A stretch of DNA of 64,000 nucleotides from Anaeramoeba ignava (lineage: Eukaryota; Metamonada; Anaeramoebidae). Position numbers and translations under genes: made by a program. The notes under the pieces are model-generated. The model did no database searches. It was not told the origin of the DNA and saw only the letters and a list, made by a program, of their open reading frames with translations. Location of the stretch: positions 135,001 to 199,000 of the forward strand of contig JAPDFW010000068.1 in NCBI GenBank assembly GCA_028826165.1. Reading direction: 5' to 3'. This document shows, piece by piece, positions 34,856 to 47,505 of this stretch; positions within the stretch are counted from its first letter, which is position 1; each line of letters starts with the position of its first letter.

Positions 34856-35615
34856 TTTTTTATTTATTTTTATTTCGTTTTTGATTTTTTTTTTGATTAA
34901 AAAATCAAATTATTTTTGTTTTAATAATAATAATAAAAATTATAAAAAATAATTATTAAATTTAAAGTTGAATAAAATAGAAAAATTAATTAAAAAATTT
35001 ATTATAAAAAAATTGAAAAAAATGAAAATGAAAAAAATAGAAAAAAATTTTTTATTAATTTTATTTAAATATTTTTTTCTTTTTATTATTTGTTTTTATT
35101 TTTATTTTTGTTTTGGATCCTTTCTTTTTCTTTTTAATTAAAAAATAAATAAAAAAAAAATTGATCTTTTAAAATAAAAAAAATTGATCTTTTTAAATAA
35201 ATAAAAAAATTAAAAATTTAAATTTAAAATTCAAGTGTTAAATAATTTAATAAATCAATTCAAAATAAAAAGAATAAGAAAAATAAAAATAAAAATTGGA
35301 AAGCAAAAATTATTTATAATTATTTATAATTATTTATTATTTTTATTTTATTTTTGACATTATGAAATATTTTTTAATTAAATAAAATAAACAAAATTCC
35401 TTTTAAAATTGTTTATTTATTTTTTTTTTTTTAATAGATCCAAATTAAAAAATAAAAAATAAAAATAAAAATTGTTTTATTTAATTGTTTTTAAATTAAA
35501 ATCTTTATTTAATTTAGGGGTAAATTTCTCAAGATTTTATTAAGATTCAAAAAAATTTTTTTTTTTTTGATTTTGTTTTTGATTTTTTGGAATTTCTTAA
35601 ATTTAATCAAGTAAA
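34856..35615. other. AT-rich intergenic region
   Basis: This 760-bp region lies between the pseudokinase start and the Rab stop. It contains homopolymer runs and short AAAT/TTTA repeats. A minus-strand CATTTTTTTC-like element at about 35008-35035 probably belongs to the pseudokinase promoter. I see no gene or RNA in it. Confidence 0.5.
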
Positions 35616-38591
35616 TCAACAACAACCACCATTTTTTGCTTTAATTTCAGGTTTTTTTTCAATTGAAATAGTTTGTTGATTATTATTTTCTTCAATAGAG
35701 ATTTCAACTTCTTGATTATTTTGAGAAATTAATAAAGATGTAAAATCATAAAATGCTTTTTCAACTCCTTCTCCTGTTTTTGCTGATGTTAGAAAGTGTC
35801 TTACTTGTAATTTTTTAGAAGATTCCTCAATCTAATTAAATTAAAAATTAAATTAAAAATTAAATTAAATATTAAATTAATTAAATATTAAATATTAAAT
35901 TAAATATTAACTTCTTCTTGAGTAACTTCATGATCTTCAAGATCAATTTTGTTTCCTATAACTCCAATTTGTGCATTTTCTCCTGCATTTTCTTTTATTA
36001 AATTTAACCAAAATTCAATTTTTTCAAATGATTGTTTATCACAAACATCAAAAACTATCAAAACACCTGATGAATTTCGAAAAATGCTAAATATGATAAT
36101 TTGAAATAAATTGGATATAAATTGGAAATAAATTGGAAATAAATTGGATATAATTTGAAATAAATTGGATATGAATTGGATATAAATTGGAAATAAATTG
36201 GAAATAAATTGGAAATAAATTGGAAATAAATTGAATATAAATTGGATATAAATTGAATATAAATTGGAAATAAATTGGAAATAAATTGGATATAAATTGG
36301 ATATAAATTGGATATAAATTGGAAATAAATTGAATATAAATTGGATATAAATTGGAAATAAATTGGTTATAAATTGGAAATAAATTGGAAATAAATTGGA
36401 AATAAATTGAATATAAATTGGATATAAATTGAATATAAATTGGAAATAAATTGGAAATAAATTGGATATAAATTGGATATAAATTGGAAATAAATTGGAA
36501 ATAAATTGGAAATAAATTGGAAATAAATTGGATATAAATTGGAAATAAATTGGAAATAAATTGGATATAAATTGGAAATAAATTGGAAATAAATTGGAAA
36601 TAAATTGGAAATAAATGTTGGAATAAATTGGAAATAAATTGGAAATTGGATATAAATTGGAAATAAATTGAATATAAATTGGAAATAAATTGGAAATAAA
36701 AATAAATTGGATATAAATTGGATATAAATTGGAAATAAATTGGAAATAAATTGGAAATAAATTGGAAATAAATTGGAAATAAATTGGAAATAAATTGGAA
36801 ATAAATTGGAAATAAATTGGAAATAAATTGGAAATAAATTGGAAATAAATTGAATATAAATTGGATATAAATTGGAAATAAATTGGAAATAAATTGAATA
36901 TAAATTGGAAATAAATTGGATATAAATTGGAAATAAATTGGATATAAATTGGAAATAAATTGGAAATAAATTGGATATAAATTGGATATAAATTGGAAAT
37001 AAATTGGAAATAAATTGGATATAAATTGGAAATAAATTGGATATAAATTGAATATAAATTGGATATAAATTAGATATAAATTGGATATAAATTGGATATA
37101 AATTGGATATAAATTGAATATAAATTGGAAATAAATTGGAAATAAATTGGAAATAAATTGGAAATAAATTGGATATAAATTGAATATAAATTGGATATAA
37201 ATTGGATATAAATTGGATATAAATTGGATATAAATTGGATATAAATTGGATATAAATTGGATATAAATTGGAAATAAATTGGAAATAAATTGGAAATAAA
37301 TTGGAAATAAATTGGATATAAATTGGATATAAATTGGATATAAATTGGATATAAATTGGAAATAAATTGGAAATAAATTGGATATAAATTGGATATAAAT
37401 TGAATATAAATTGGATATAAATTGGATATAAATTGGATATAAATTAGATATAAATTGGATATAAATTGGATATAAATTGAATATAAATTGGAAATAAATT
37501 GGAAATAAATTGGAAATAAATTGGAAATAAATTGGAAATAAATTGAATATAAATTGGAAATAAATTGGATATAAATTGGATATAAATTGGAAATAAATTA
37601 GATATAAATTGAAAATAAATTGGAAATAAATTGGAAATAAATTGGATATAAATTGGATATAAATTGGATATAAATTGGAAATAAATTGGAAATAAATTAG
37701 ATATAAATTGGATATAAATTGGAAATAAATTGGAAATAAATTGGAAATAAATTGGAAATAAATTGGAAATAAATTGGAAATAAATTGAATATAAATTGAA
37801 TATAAATTGAATATAAATTGAATATAAATTGGATATAAATTGAATATAAATTGAATATAAATTGGATATAAATTGGATATAAATTGGATATAAATTGGAT
37901 ATAAATTGGATATAAATTGAATATAAATTGGAAATAAATTGAATATAAATTGAATATAAATTGAAAATAAATTGAATATAAATTGGAAATAAATTGAAAT
38001 TTTAAAAGATTTTATTAAGAAAATTCATTTACACTTGTGGATTTGAATTAAATCTTTCTTGTCCTGCTGTATCCTATTTAAATAATAAAATATTAAAATC
38101 AAAATTAAAATGTAAATTAAAATCAAAATTAAAATCAAAATTAAAATGTAAATTAAAATGTAAATTGATTTTAATGTAAATATATTAAATGGTTTATAAA
38201 TAAAAAGAACTATACCCATATTTGAAGATTAACACGAGATCCATCAACTTCAAGAATCTTATTTTTCATATCAAATCCAACAGTAGTCATTGATTCATCT
38301 TTAAATTCATTATCAACATATTTACGAATTAAATTTGTTTTTCCAACAGAAGCATCTCCTTTTTAATAATATTAATTATAATTTTAATTATAAATTGAAT
38401 TATAAATTGAATTATAAATTGAATTATAAATTGAATTATAATATTAATTTTAATTATAAATTGAATTATAAATTGAATTATAAATTGAATTATAAATTGA
38501 ATTATAAATTGAATTATAAATTGAATTTTGTTGTAAAAATACCAATTAATGCAATTTTGAAAATTGAATCATAACCAATATCATCTGCCAT
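35616..38591 (-). CDS. Rab-family small GTPase, five exons
   Basis: Exons 38591-38543, 38358-38216, 38073-38033, 36086-35912 and 35831-35616 join in phase to 207 residues. All G-box motifs are present: P-loop GDASVGKT, switch I threonine in MTTVGFDMK, DTAGQERF, GNKIDLED and TSAKTGEG. The protein ends in GGCC, the double-cysteine signal for geranylgeranylation, so it should be membrane-attached and act in vesicle traffic. The switch I and II sequences place it in the Rab group, but the subfamily is not clear: the segment after DTAGQERF reads NSNPQVIFRNSSG instead of the usual TITSSYYRGA, so effector choice may be unusual. Intron 3 is 1,946 nt of satellite, larger than the entire coding sequence. 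The start ATG follows a cluster of CATTTTTTC elements. Confidence 0.9.
36087..38032 (-). repeat. 11-bp minisatellite filling Rab intron 3
   Basis: About 170 tandem copies of an 11-bp unit in two main forms, ATTGGAAATAA and ATTGGATATAA, with a minor ATTGAATATAA form. Only the two intron ends (about 10-35 bases each) are not repeat. Runs of the two forms alternate in blocks, as expected of unequal exchange. Confidence 0.93.
38359..38542 (-). repeat. Intronic ATAAATTGAATT repeat (Rab intron 1)
   Basis: A 12-bp unit close in sequence to the minisatellite of intron 3 is repeated about a dozen times between GTATTT and AAAAAG. Confidence 0.8.
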
Positions 38592-38957
38592 TTAAATTGA
38601 TATATAAAAATGTATTAAAAAAAATGAAAAAAATGAAAAAATGAAAAAATGAAAAAAATGGAAAATGAAAAAAATGGAAAATGCATTGTTGGAATTTACA
38701 CTTTCTTAATAAAGAATTTCAAATCAAAATCAAAATCAAAATCAAAAATTAAAATCAAAAATTAAAATTAAAATTCAAATTAAAATCAAAATCAAAAATT
38801 TAAAAATCAAAATTAAAATTAAAAATCAAATTAAAATCAAAAATCAAAAATTAAAATTAAAATTAAAATTAAAATTAAAATCAAAATCAAAATCAAAATT
38901 AAAAAGTGGAATAAAATTAAAATTTAATCAAAATCGTTTTTTTTTTGTTAATTCAAT
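38592..38957. other. Intergenic region with Rab promoter
   Basis: Minus-strand CATTTTTTCATTTTC repeats (about 38620-38680) lie upstream of the Rab start. The remainder (38720-38930) is AAAATC/AAAATT hexamers leading to the Fab1 stop. Confidence 0.55.
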
Positions 38958-41900
38958 TTATTTTTTAATCTCTCTTGAATATAAAGAAGTAAACTTATTA
39001 GGAACAGCAACAAAATATTTAGCAATAGAAATATCAAATCTTGATTTATATTCTTTAGGGGAAATTATAGTAGGAATTTTCCCTTTACCACCTCCAACTA
39101 AACCAGTTCTTTTAACCCAGGATTCTAAATGTTTATCCCAAGTATATTGACGCAAATAATCAATAATCCCAATGATAATTTCATTGCTTTTTTCATCAAT
39201 TCCAACAAGAAGTGAATAATCCATGATTTTTAATGAAGATAAAAAAGCTGAATCATTGAGTATCGCAACCATCATCGAATTCTTCGATTCAACATCACAA
39301 AAAAATGGTGTTCCATAAATAAAATCTTTTAGATTTTCATCTTGAAAAAATAGTTGATTTGGAAATTGTTCTCTTTGAGTAAATGATTTCTTTTTTGAAT
39401 TAATTTTGATTTGTTCATTTGAATTTTCATTTGAATTTTCGTTTGAGTTTTCATTGGAATTTTCATTAATTATTTTTTGATGTTTTCGATTTGGAATATT
39501 TTGAGGTTCAGTTTTTTCAAAATTTTCAGAATTTTGAGAATTTTCAATAAAATCAAGCGATTCAAAAGATTCAGAATATTGCTCGTTTGTCTTAATAAGT
39601 TGGTTATGAGGAATCTCAATATAACGGCTTCTTTTAGAGCCTTTTAAATCAAAAATCCTTGATACATTGCGTCCATAAAAGAGATTTTCCATGAGAACTA
39701 ATGTTTGTGAATTTTCCTTAATATTAGGTGTTGATACAGTGATTTTAAAAAGACCGAGGATTTTAACCAAAACTGAAGGTAATTTTTGGAACAAATTTTT
39801 CTCGGCATATTGGAAATAACTTGGTGCAAGTAAATTCAATGATTCGAATTCTGTTTTGGATATTTTTTTGAAAATAAAACGATCATCCAAAGTTTTGACA
39901 AATAATGATCCAGATTTTCCACCTTTTGTTTTCCATCTTTTGCATCTTGAGATTGACTGGAAAAAATACTGATCACTCAAATAGGGATCAATGCAACAAT
40001 ATCTTCGGAGAGCTTCAAATTGCTTTGGATAATAAATAGTGCAGGAAAATTCGCTTTTCAATTCGGGATAAGCATCTGAAATGGTAATGTGATTTTGATC
40101 CAAATCTTGAAGAACCAAAGAAATGAGTTTTGGATCGTTAACTTGTGACAAATTCGGTGCTGGATTCCCGAGACTGCGAAGCTGCTTGTAGTATTCTACC
40201 GATGACAGAACGCTTCCAATGATTGTGCTTGGTTCGTCATCGTAAATGCAGTATAATCGATTATTTAGACTTTCAGGAACAAATATCCATGAACGAGATT
40301 CGTGAAAAATTTCATCTTCAAAGTTTTTTTGATTTTCGGGAAAATCTTTAATTTCGGGAATTTTTGGATCGTTTTTATTTTGTGGACTTTTCGACTCGCA
40401 AACAGGCGATTTACTTTGATTAGAAAGTGGAACGCTACGTGGTGTTTTAACAATTGGACTTGAGGATAGTGCCATTTGGATGTTGGTTTCTAGTGGCTCC
40501 TCAATGCTTTGTTTGTTGTGAGTCTCAAAGGAATGGTGAGAAGAGTTTGTTTTGGGAATGATTTTCAAGTTCAACTTGTCGTCAAACATTATGGATTCGA
40601 TCTGTGAGTGATCTTGAGCCATTAAAAAAAATTGAGCATGAATAAATTTAATGCGAATTTTTGGAGTAGGTATGGTATTGGCAACTGGTGTTACATTAGT
40701 ATTCAAATTTTGATTTGTATTTTGATTTGTATTTAAATTTGTATTTAAATTTGTGTTTGTATTTGTATTTGTATTTGAAATATCCAATGCTTCTTTTTCA
40801 GATGGATTTTCGTTTGATTTCAAAATGGATGTTGATTGCGATATCACTATTTTCTTGATCTTCTCTACAAATCCTGTAAGTAAAATATACCACTGCATGA
40901 CTTTTTTGAACAATTCTTGCTTTTGTCTATTTAACTGAAAAATATCTAATTTTTGAATCTCAAATTTTCTTAGTTTTTCTGGGAAAGTTGTTTCTTCTTG
41001 GATGACTTTATTCAGTTGAGAAACTGCCTCATTAAGCAATTCTTCTGTGCTCTTATTGATTTTGCGTTCTTTGCCAGTTTTTAGGAATTGGGCTTGGATT
41101 TGCATGTTTATAAAATTGATAAAATGATCCAATATATATCTCACATATTCAAATACATTTGAAGACATTTTGATGAGGATGTTGCGAATTTTCTCAAGAA
41201 AAGCAAATGTGTTACTCTTTTTGAATTGGGTTGTGTTTCCAAGACAAACTATTCTCATTGAGTTAATATCGTTATATTCAAAACAAGCAATCATTTTTCC
41301 AAAAGCAAAATATCTAAAAAAATTTGAATGCATAAGATGATTGCACAAGGGTTTTGAAGAAATATCCGCGCGAACCGCCACGTTGCGCTGATAAAACCAC
41401 AGCTCAAGAAATTTGGAAAATGAATAAAATTGCGAAAATTGGGTGAGTTCTCTTGATCCTGTTACTTTTTGACAAATTGGACAATAAGCCCAAGTTTGGA
41501 TCGAATTTTCAGCTCCAGGAATCCATGTCTGTGGAGTCTGTAATTGAACGGAAATTGTTAGGCATCCGTTGTTGTGGATGTAGTTGCGAAATATTAATCC
41601 ATGCAAATAGGATTTTTCATTTAAATTTCGTGTATTTTGTGTGTTGATTTGTCCTGTCAATTTTAATTCTTGTTTTTTTGAGAAGCATTCTTTCATCAAG
41701 AACTCACCCAATGTTATATCCCGATTCCCATAGAACTGAACACTGCGAGTATTCAACTCGATTCTTTTGAACTGGTATTTGCGGGAGTCGATAATAACAG
41801 CCATAAAATTAAGAAGAGAATAAACATTTTTTTTGTGGCGAATTCTTAATAGATATTCTTGAGTTGATAATTTTTCAAGTTCCTTTTGTGTTTCTTGTTG

Positions 41901-44900
41901 AATGATTTTTTGGGTCTGTTGCTCTTCCTTTTGCTCTTCAAATTCCTCTGCGATTTTGTTGGGTTTGAAATGCATGTTTGTGATTTCCAAAAAATCATTT
42001 TCTGCAATTTGAGTTTCATTTATAATATTTGATTTGGATTGATTTTGCTGATTTAAAAATTCATTTTGATTTGAGTCACAAAAAGCGGAATTTTCACAGA
42101 AATTAACATTTGGCGAGATTGATAGGATTTTTTTCTTTGCAGATTCTTTGTCGATATTTTCATTGTTATCTTCATTGAAAAGAACCAAAGCTTGGAGATC
42201 GTGGAGAGTATGCGATTCAAATCGAGAATTCCACAATGAAAAAACAGCTAATTGGAAAATCCTTTTCAATTCGGTGAGTTTTGCCTTGGTTTCTCCTCTT
42301 ATTATAATTGAAATTAATGACAAAGGGTTTGTTTCGTCTTGTATTGATTTGATCTTGATAATTGTTCTTTTTCTGAGTTTGATTGGTTGATCTTCCTTTT
42401 GATCAAGGAAGTATTTCTGGTTAATTTCATTGACTTCATTTTCAACTGAATCCTCCTCAATATGATTGATTTCTGCGGAAAATTCCTTGCAGATTCCAAG
42501 GTTGATTTGGTTTTTGTCTTCATCAAATTCGTCAATAATTTCAGCACCTGTTATTTTGGATATTTTTTTCAAAACACTCGATTTGACATTTGAAACAATT
42601 GCGATTCCGTGGTTGTGAATTTTTTCCTGAACAGATCGTGAAACGGAACCGCTGACTAAAATTACATTTGGTTTCAAACTTATTATTTTTTTTAAAAAGG
42701 GTTCTAGTGATTTCTGCTCGTTATTAATTGCAGAAATAAGCGAATAAATACGAAATTTATTGTCTGTTTTTTTCTTTCTTTTTTCGTATTGATTATTTTG
42801 ATATTGCTTCTGTTTTTGGTGAAATTTGACATTTAAAAAATCAATGTTTCCTTGAATCAATAGAATTTTTGCATTTTTAATAAGTTTTTCTGTGCTTCTG
42901 TGATTGAAATTTCTTGAGAAAATGATTCCTTCAACCAATTCGGAAAAATTACTATTTTTTCCTGGAATTTTTTTGATTTTAATGCATCTAAGAATATTTT
43001 TAGGGATTTCATTAGATTTTATTTGCATTGATTGTGCTTGTTGTTTTCTATTGAATAAAAAATCACTTAATAAATCACATGTTTTTTCTGCAAGAGATAT
43101 TAAACGTGGTGTCCATTTTTCAACATCTATTGATTTAGCTTTCATTAATTGCTCAATTACTGAAACTATATGCAATTTTGTTATTTGCTGAATTTGTTTA
43201 AGATGATTGTTTTCCAAATCGAGAGTATTTTGTGTGATTTTATCAGGATGAATATAATTTGGAACCTGAATAAACGCTATTAATTGATAAATAATAATTT
43301 AAAAATATATATAAATATATAAATATTTTTTTTTTGATATATATGATATTTTTGTTTACTTCGATTTTTTTGATTTTGTAATTTAAGTGACAAAGGTAAA
43401 AAATAGCGAAATCTGGAAGTCTGAATTTTTTCAATATGTATATCTTTTTCTTGTTTGATTTTGAATAATTTTAGTTGATTTTTGAGATCCAATAACGAAG
43501 AATTTTGTATTTCCTTTTCAATTTCGTTTTGAATTTTATTTTGAATAAATTCATTTTGAATAATTTCCCTTTCAAGTTCTTTTTCAATTTCCTTTTCAAT
43601 TTCTTTTTCTTGAGATTTATTTTTTTTCCATTTGAATTTGAATTTTGATTTTGATTTTGATTTTGATTCTCTTAATTTTTTGCGACAAAAAGAACAAACA
43701 TAAAGATGGTAATCAAAATTATATTTTTTTGGAGATAAAATTTTCAAACAATTTGTGCAATAATGTTTATGACAAATATGGCAAAGTTTTAATGAAGAAA
43801 TATTTTGGAATTGTTTTTTACATTTTGAACAGTAAAATTTCTTCTGTTTTTGGAAAAATTTTTTGGAAAGATGAGATCTTTCGTAATTTGAGATGAGATC
43901 TACAATTGATTGGAAAGAATGTATGTTTGAAATTTTCACTGAAGAAGATTGATTTTCTGATTCAGATAATGTTTTTTCTTCAACAAAAGGAAGAAAGTGG
44001 TGAGTTGATTTTTGAATTTTTTTAGATAATTCTGTGAATTTATATAATTTTTCATTTTCTTTTAAATTTGAATTTTGATTTTGATTTATATTTTGATTTT
44101 TATTTTTATTTTGATTATTTTTATTATTTTGATTTATATTTTGATTTTTATTTTTATTTTTATTTTGATTTTCATTTTGATTTTTATTTTGATTTTTATT
44201 TTTATTTTTATTTTTATTTTTATTTTTTATTTTGATTATTTTGGTTATTTTGATTTTGATTTTGATTTTGATTTTGATTTTGATTTTGATTTTGATTTTG
44301 ATTTTGATTATTTTGATTTATATTTTGATTTATATTTTGATTTTGATTTTGATTATTTTGGTTTTGATTTATATTTTCATTTATTATTTTGATTATTTTG
44401 ATTATTTTGATTATTTTGGTTATTTTGGTTATTTTGGTTATTTTGATTATTTTGGTTATTTTGATTATTTTGATTTATATTTTGATTATTTTGATTATTT
44501 TGATTATTTTCATTTTGATTATTTTGATTATTTTGATTATTTTGGTTATTTTGGTTTTCATTTTCATTTTCATTTTCATTTATATTTTGATTATTTTCAT
44601 TTATATTTTGATTATTTTTATTTTGGTTATTTTGATTATTTTGATTTATATTTTGATTTATATTTTGATTTATATTTTGATTTTTATTTTTATTTTGGCT
44701 TTTATTTTGATTATTTTCATTTTGATTATTTTGATTATTTTGGTTTTGATTTATATTTTGATTTATATTTTGATTTTGGTTTATATTTTGATTTATATTT
44801 TGATTTTGGTTTTGATTCTGATTTATATTTTGGTTATTTTGGTTATTTTGGTTATTTTGGTTATTTTGATTATTTTGATTTTGATTTATATTTTGATTTT

Positions 44901-45880
44901 GATTTTGATTTTGATTATTTTGGTTATTTTGGTTATTTTGGTTATTTTGGCTTATATTTTGATTTATATTTTGATTTATATTTTGATTTATATTTTGATT
45001 TATATTTTGATTTATATTTTGATTTTGATTTTGATTTTGATTTTGATTTTGATTTTGATTTATATTTTGATTTATATTTTGATTATTTTGATTATTATGA
45101 TTTTGATTATTTTGATTATTTTGGTTATTTTGGCTTATATTTTGATTATTTTGATTTTGATTTTGATTATTTTGATTTTGATTTATATTTTGATTTTGAT
45201 TTTGATTTTGATTTTGATTTTGATTTATATTTTGATTTTGATTATTTTGATTTTGATTATTTTGATTGAATTTGAATTTGAATTTGATTTTGATTTTGAT
45301 TTTGATTTATATTTTGATTTTGATTTTGATTTATATTTTGGCTTTGATTTTGATTATTTTGATTTTGATTTTGATTTTGATTTTGATTTTCATTTTGATT
45401 TTCATTTTCATTTTGATATGTATTTTGATTTTGATTTATATTTATATTTTGGTTATTTTGGTTATTTTGGTTATTTTGATTTTTATTTTGAATTTGATTT
45501 ATATTTTGATTTTGATTTTGATTTATATTTTGATTTATATTTTGATTTTGATTTATATTTTGATTTTGATTTTGATTTTGATTTTGATTTTGATTTATAT
45601 TTTGGTTTTGATTTATATTTTGATTTATATTTTGATTTATATTTTTATTTTTATTTTGATTTATATTTTGATTTATATTTTGATTTATATTTTGATTTTG
45701 ATTTATATTTTGATTTTGATTTATATTTTGATTTATATTTTGATTTATATTTTGATTTGAATTGGAATTTGGATATAAATCTAAAATATCAGATAAACGT
45801 AAATATCTTTCTTTCTTTTGTATTTTTAAATTTTTTTTGTTTTTAATTTTAGATTTTTTTAAAGCTGGAAAATCAGCCAT
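38958..45880 (-). CDS. FAB1: Phosphatidylinositol-3-phosphate 5-kinase Fab1/PIKfyve with long N/Q/I tract; three frame slips inside the tract
   Basis: Fab1 makes PI(3,5)P2 on endosomes and lysosomes. Exon 1 (45880-43360) starts MADFPALKKSKI, has about 570 residues of N/Q/I repeat, then a four-CxxC finger (CSKCKKQF, LCHICHKHYCTNC, CSFC) with FYVE spacing. An 83-nt intron (43359-43277) leads to exon 2 (43276-38958), with a chaperonin-like Cpn60 domain (EGIIFSRNFNHR, PNVILVSGSVSRSVQEKI), the cysteine-rich region (YCPICQKVTGSRELTQFSQF, CNHLMHSNFFRYF) and a PIPK domain (GGKSGSLFVKTLDDRF, ISKTEFESL, IFDLKGSKRSRY, MDYSLLVGIDE, IIDYLRQYTWDKHLESW). In the repeat tract the frame slips by one base near 45262, 44384 and 44228, netting three, so both ends agree. 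The product would be about 2,280 residues. The FYVE-like finger lacks the RRHHCR PI3P-binding motif. Confidence 0.9.
44072..45770 (-). repeat. Coding hexamer/nonamer repeat giving an N/Q/I tract in Fab1
   Basis: The array is AAAATC, AAAATATAAATC and AAAATAATC units encoding NQ, NINQ and NNQ. The opposite strand shows false F/D/Y and I/L frames of up to 485 codons for this reason. Confidence 0.85.
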
Positions 45881-46257
45881 TTTTTTTTTCTTTTTAATAA
45901 AATAAACTAACAATAAAATAATGTGAAAAAAAAACACTAAAAAACAAAAAAGGAAAAGAAAAAAAATGAATTTTAAAAAAATGAAAAAAATTTTCCAAAT
46001 TAAATTTTGATTTTAATTTCTAATTTTAATTTTAATTTTAATTTTAATTTTAAATTGAATTTTAATTTTATTTTTAATTTTAATTTTAATTTTAATTTTA
46101 ATTTTAATTTTTAAATTTTAATTTTAATTTTAATTTTTGATTTTGATTTTGATTTTAAATTGAATTTTGATTTCAATTTTAATTTTAATTTTAATTTTTA
46201 TTTTAATTTTAAATCTAAAAATCAAAATCGGAAAAAAATAGAATTTTATCAACTTTT
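45881..46257. other. Intergenic region
   Basis: A minus-strand CATTTTTTTC element (about 45961-45990) lies upstream of Fab1. The rest, about 46005-46215, is TTTTAA hexamers before the stop of the NOT-domain gene. Confidence 0.5.
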
Positions 46258-47270
46258 TTATTTCAATTCGTTTTCAAGATATTGATAATCAAATTGAAAA
46301 GAATCCAAAGATTTTTCTTTCCAATCATCTTTAAAATCAAAATGAACATAAGCACCTCTTTCATAAGTTTCAGTAGTTTGTTCTGGAAATTCCTTACGAT
46401 GGAACCAAGTAGAGAGCTGAGTATGGAAGCTCCAACCGTTTTGCTTAAGACGTTTAGCCGCTAAATATTGTTGATAAGTTCCTGGTTCAAAATAAAAAAT
46501 ATAAAACAGTGTCTCAAGATCAAGCTTATTTATTATGTTTGCTGGATACTGGCAGTCCCGTAATGCCTTTTCATCCTTTTCGAGGAAAATGTTCTCCCTG
46601 AGATTACGTGCTTGCTTCTGGATCTCAGGTGTGCTCTTCATGCTACGATCTAACATTTTTAATATGTTTTCTTCTTCTTCATTAAATTTTTTTGTTTCGA
46701 TTTCTTTTTCTGTTGGTTTTGTTGTTTCGTTAATTGTTGTTTTTTCGTTTTTTTCTTCTCTTGGTTTTGTTTGTGTTGTTTCATTTGGTGTTTCTGTTTT
46801 TGTTGGTGCTAAATTTTATATGAATTTTAATTTTAATTTTTAATTTTATAAATGAATTTTAATTTTGATTTTGATTTTATAAATGAATTTTAATTTTAAT
46901 TTTAAATTTTAATTTTAATTTGAATTTTAAATTTTAATTTTGATTTTAATTTCATTTTTAATTTTATAAATGAATTTTAATTTTAATTTTAATTTTAATT
47001 TTAATTTTAATTTTAATTTTAATTTTAATTTTAATTTTAATTTTAATTTTAATTTGAATTTTAATTTTAATTGAATTTACTTTGAGGTGTTTGTGGTGAT
47101 TTTTTATTTCCATGCTTTCGTTGATTTGTTTTTGGTCGATTTGTTGGTGACTTAGATTTATTATTTGGTGAATTTGGTTGTTTTGGTGAAGTTGGTGTTC
47201 TTTTTATAAATTGATCCTCTTTTGTTTTTTTTGTTGGATGTTTATTATCTTTTTTTTGATTGTGAGACAT
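46258..47270 (-). CDS. CCR4-NOT complex NOT2/3/5-domain protein (NOT3/5-like), two exons
   Basis: Exon 1 (47270-47081) and exon 2 (46808-46258) join in phase over a 272-nt repeat intron to 246 residues. The N-terminal half is lysine/proline/threonine-rich and disordered. The C-terminal 125 residues are the NOT box: LDLETLFYIFYFEPGTYQQY, AAKRLKQNGWSFHTQLSTWF, and GAYVHFDF ending in FQFDYQYLENEL. This box docks NOT2 and NOT3/5 to each other and to NOT1 in the deadenylase complex that drives mRNA decay. The GTYQQYLAA and WF-R wording is closest to CNOT3. The usual N-terminal coiled coil of NOT3/5 is absent, so this is a short form, nearer in size to small NOT2-type proteins. A separate upstream gene for the coiled coil cannot be excluded. 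Confidence 0.87.
46809..47080 (-). repeat. Intronic TTTTAA array in the NOT-domain gene
   Basis: TTTTAA hexamers with three ATAAATGAATTTT units lie between GTAAAT and TTTAG. Confidence 0.85.
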
Positions 47271-47505
47271 TTTTTAATAATATTAATAATAAAATTTAAT
47301 TTGAATTTTATTTTAAAAAGAAAGAAAAAAATGAAAAAAAAATGAAAATAAAAAAATTTGGTTTTGAAAAGATTTTATCAATTATGTTTTTTTTTTATCT
47401 TTTTGTTGTTTTGGAAATGAAAAAAAAAAAGAAGATGAAAGAAAGAAAGAAAGAAAAAAAAATCAATAAAAGATTTCCCAATTTATTTTTAATTGATTGA
47501 TTAAC

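Noticed and set aside
34856..35615. tRNA or other structured RNA genes in AT-rich spacers
   Set aside because: I looked for GC-rich cloverleaf-like segments and found none in this or the other spacers. The spacers are homopolymers and simple repeats.
36087..38032. CRISPR-like or centromere-like array
   Set aside because: The units are 11 bp with no unique spacers and sit exactly between a GT donor and an AG acceptor of a Rab gene. It is an intronic minisatellite.
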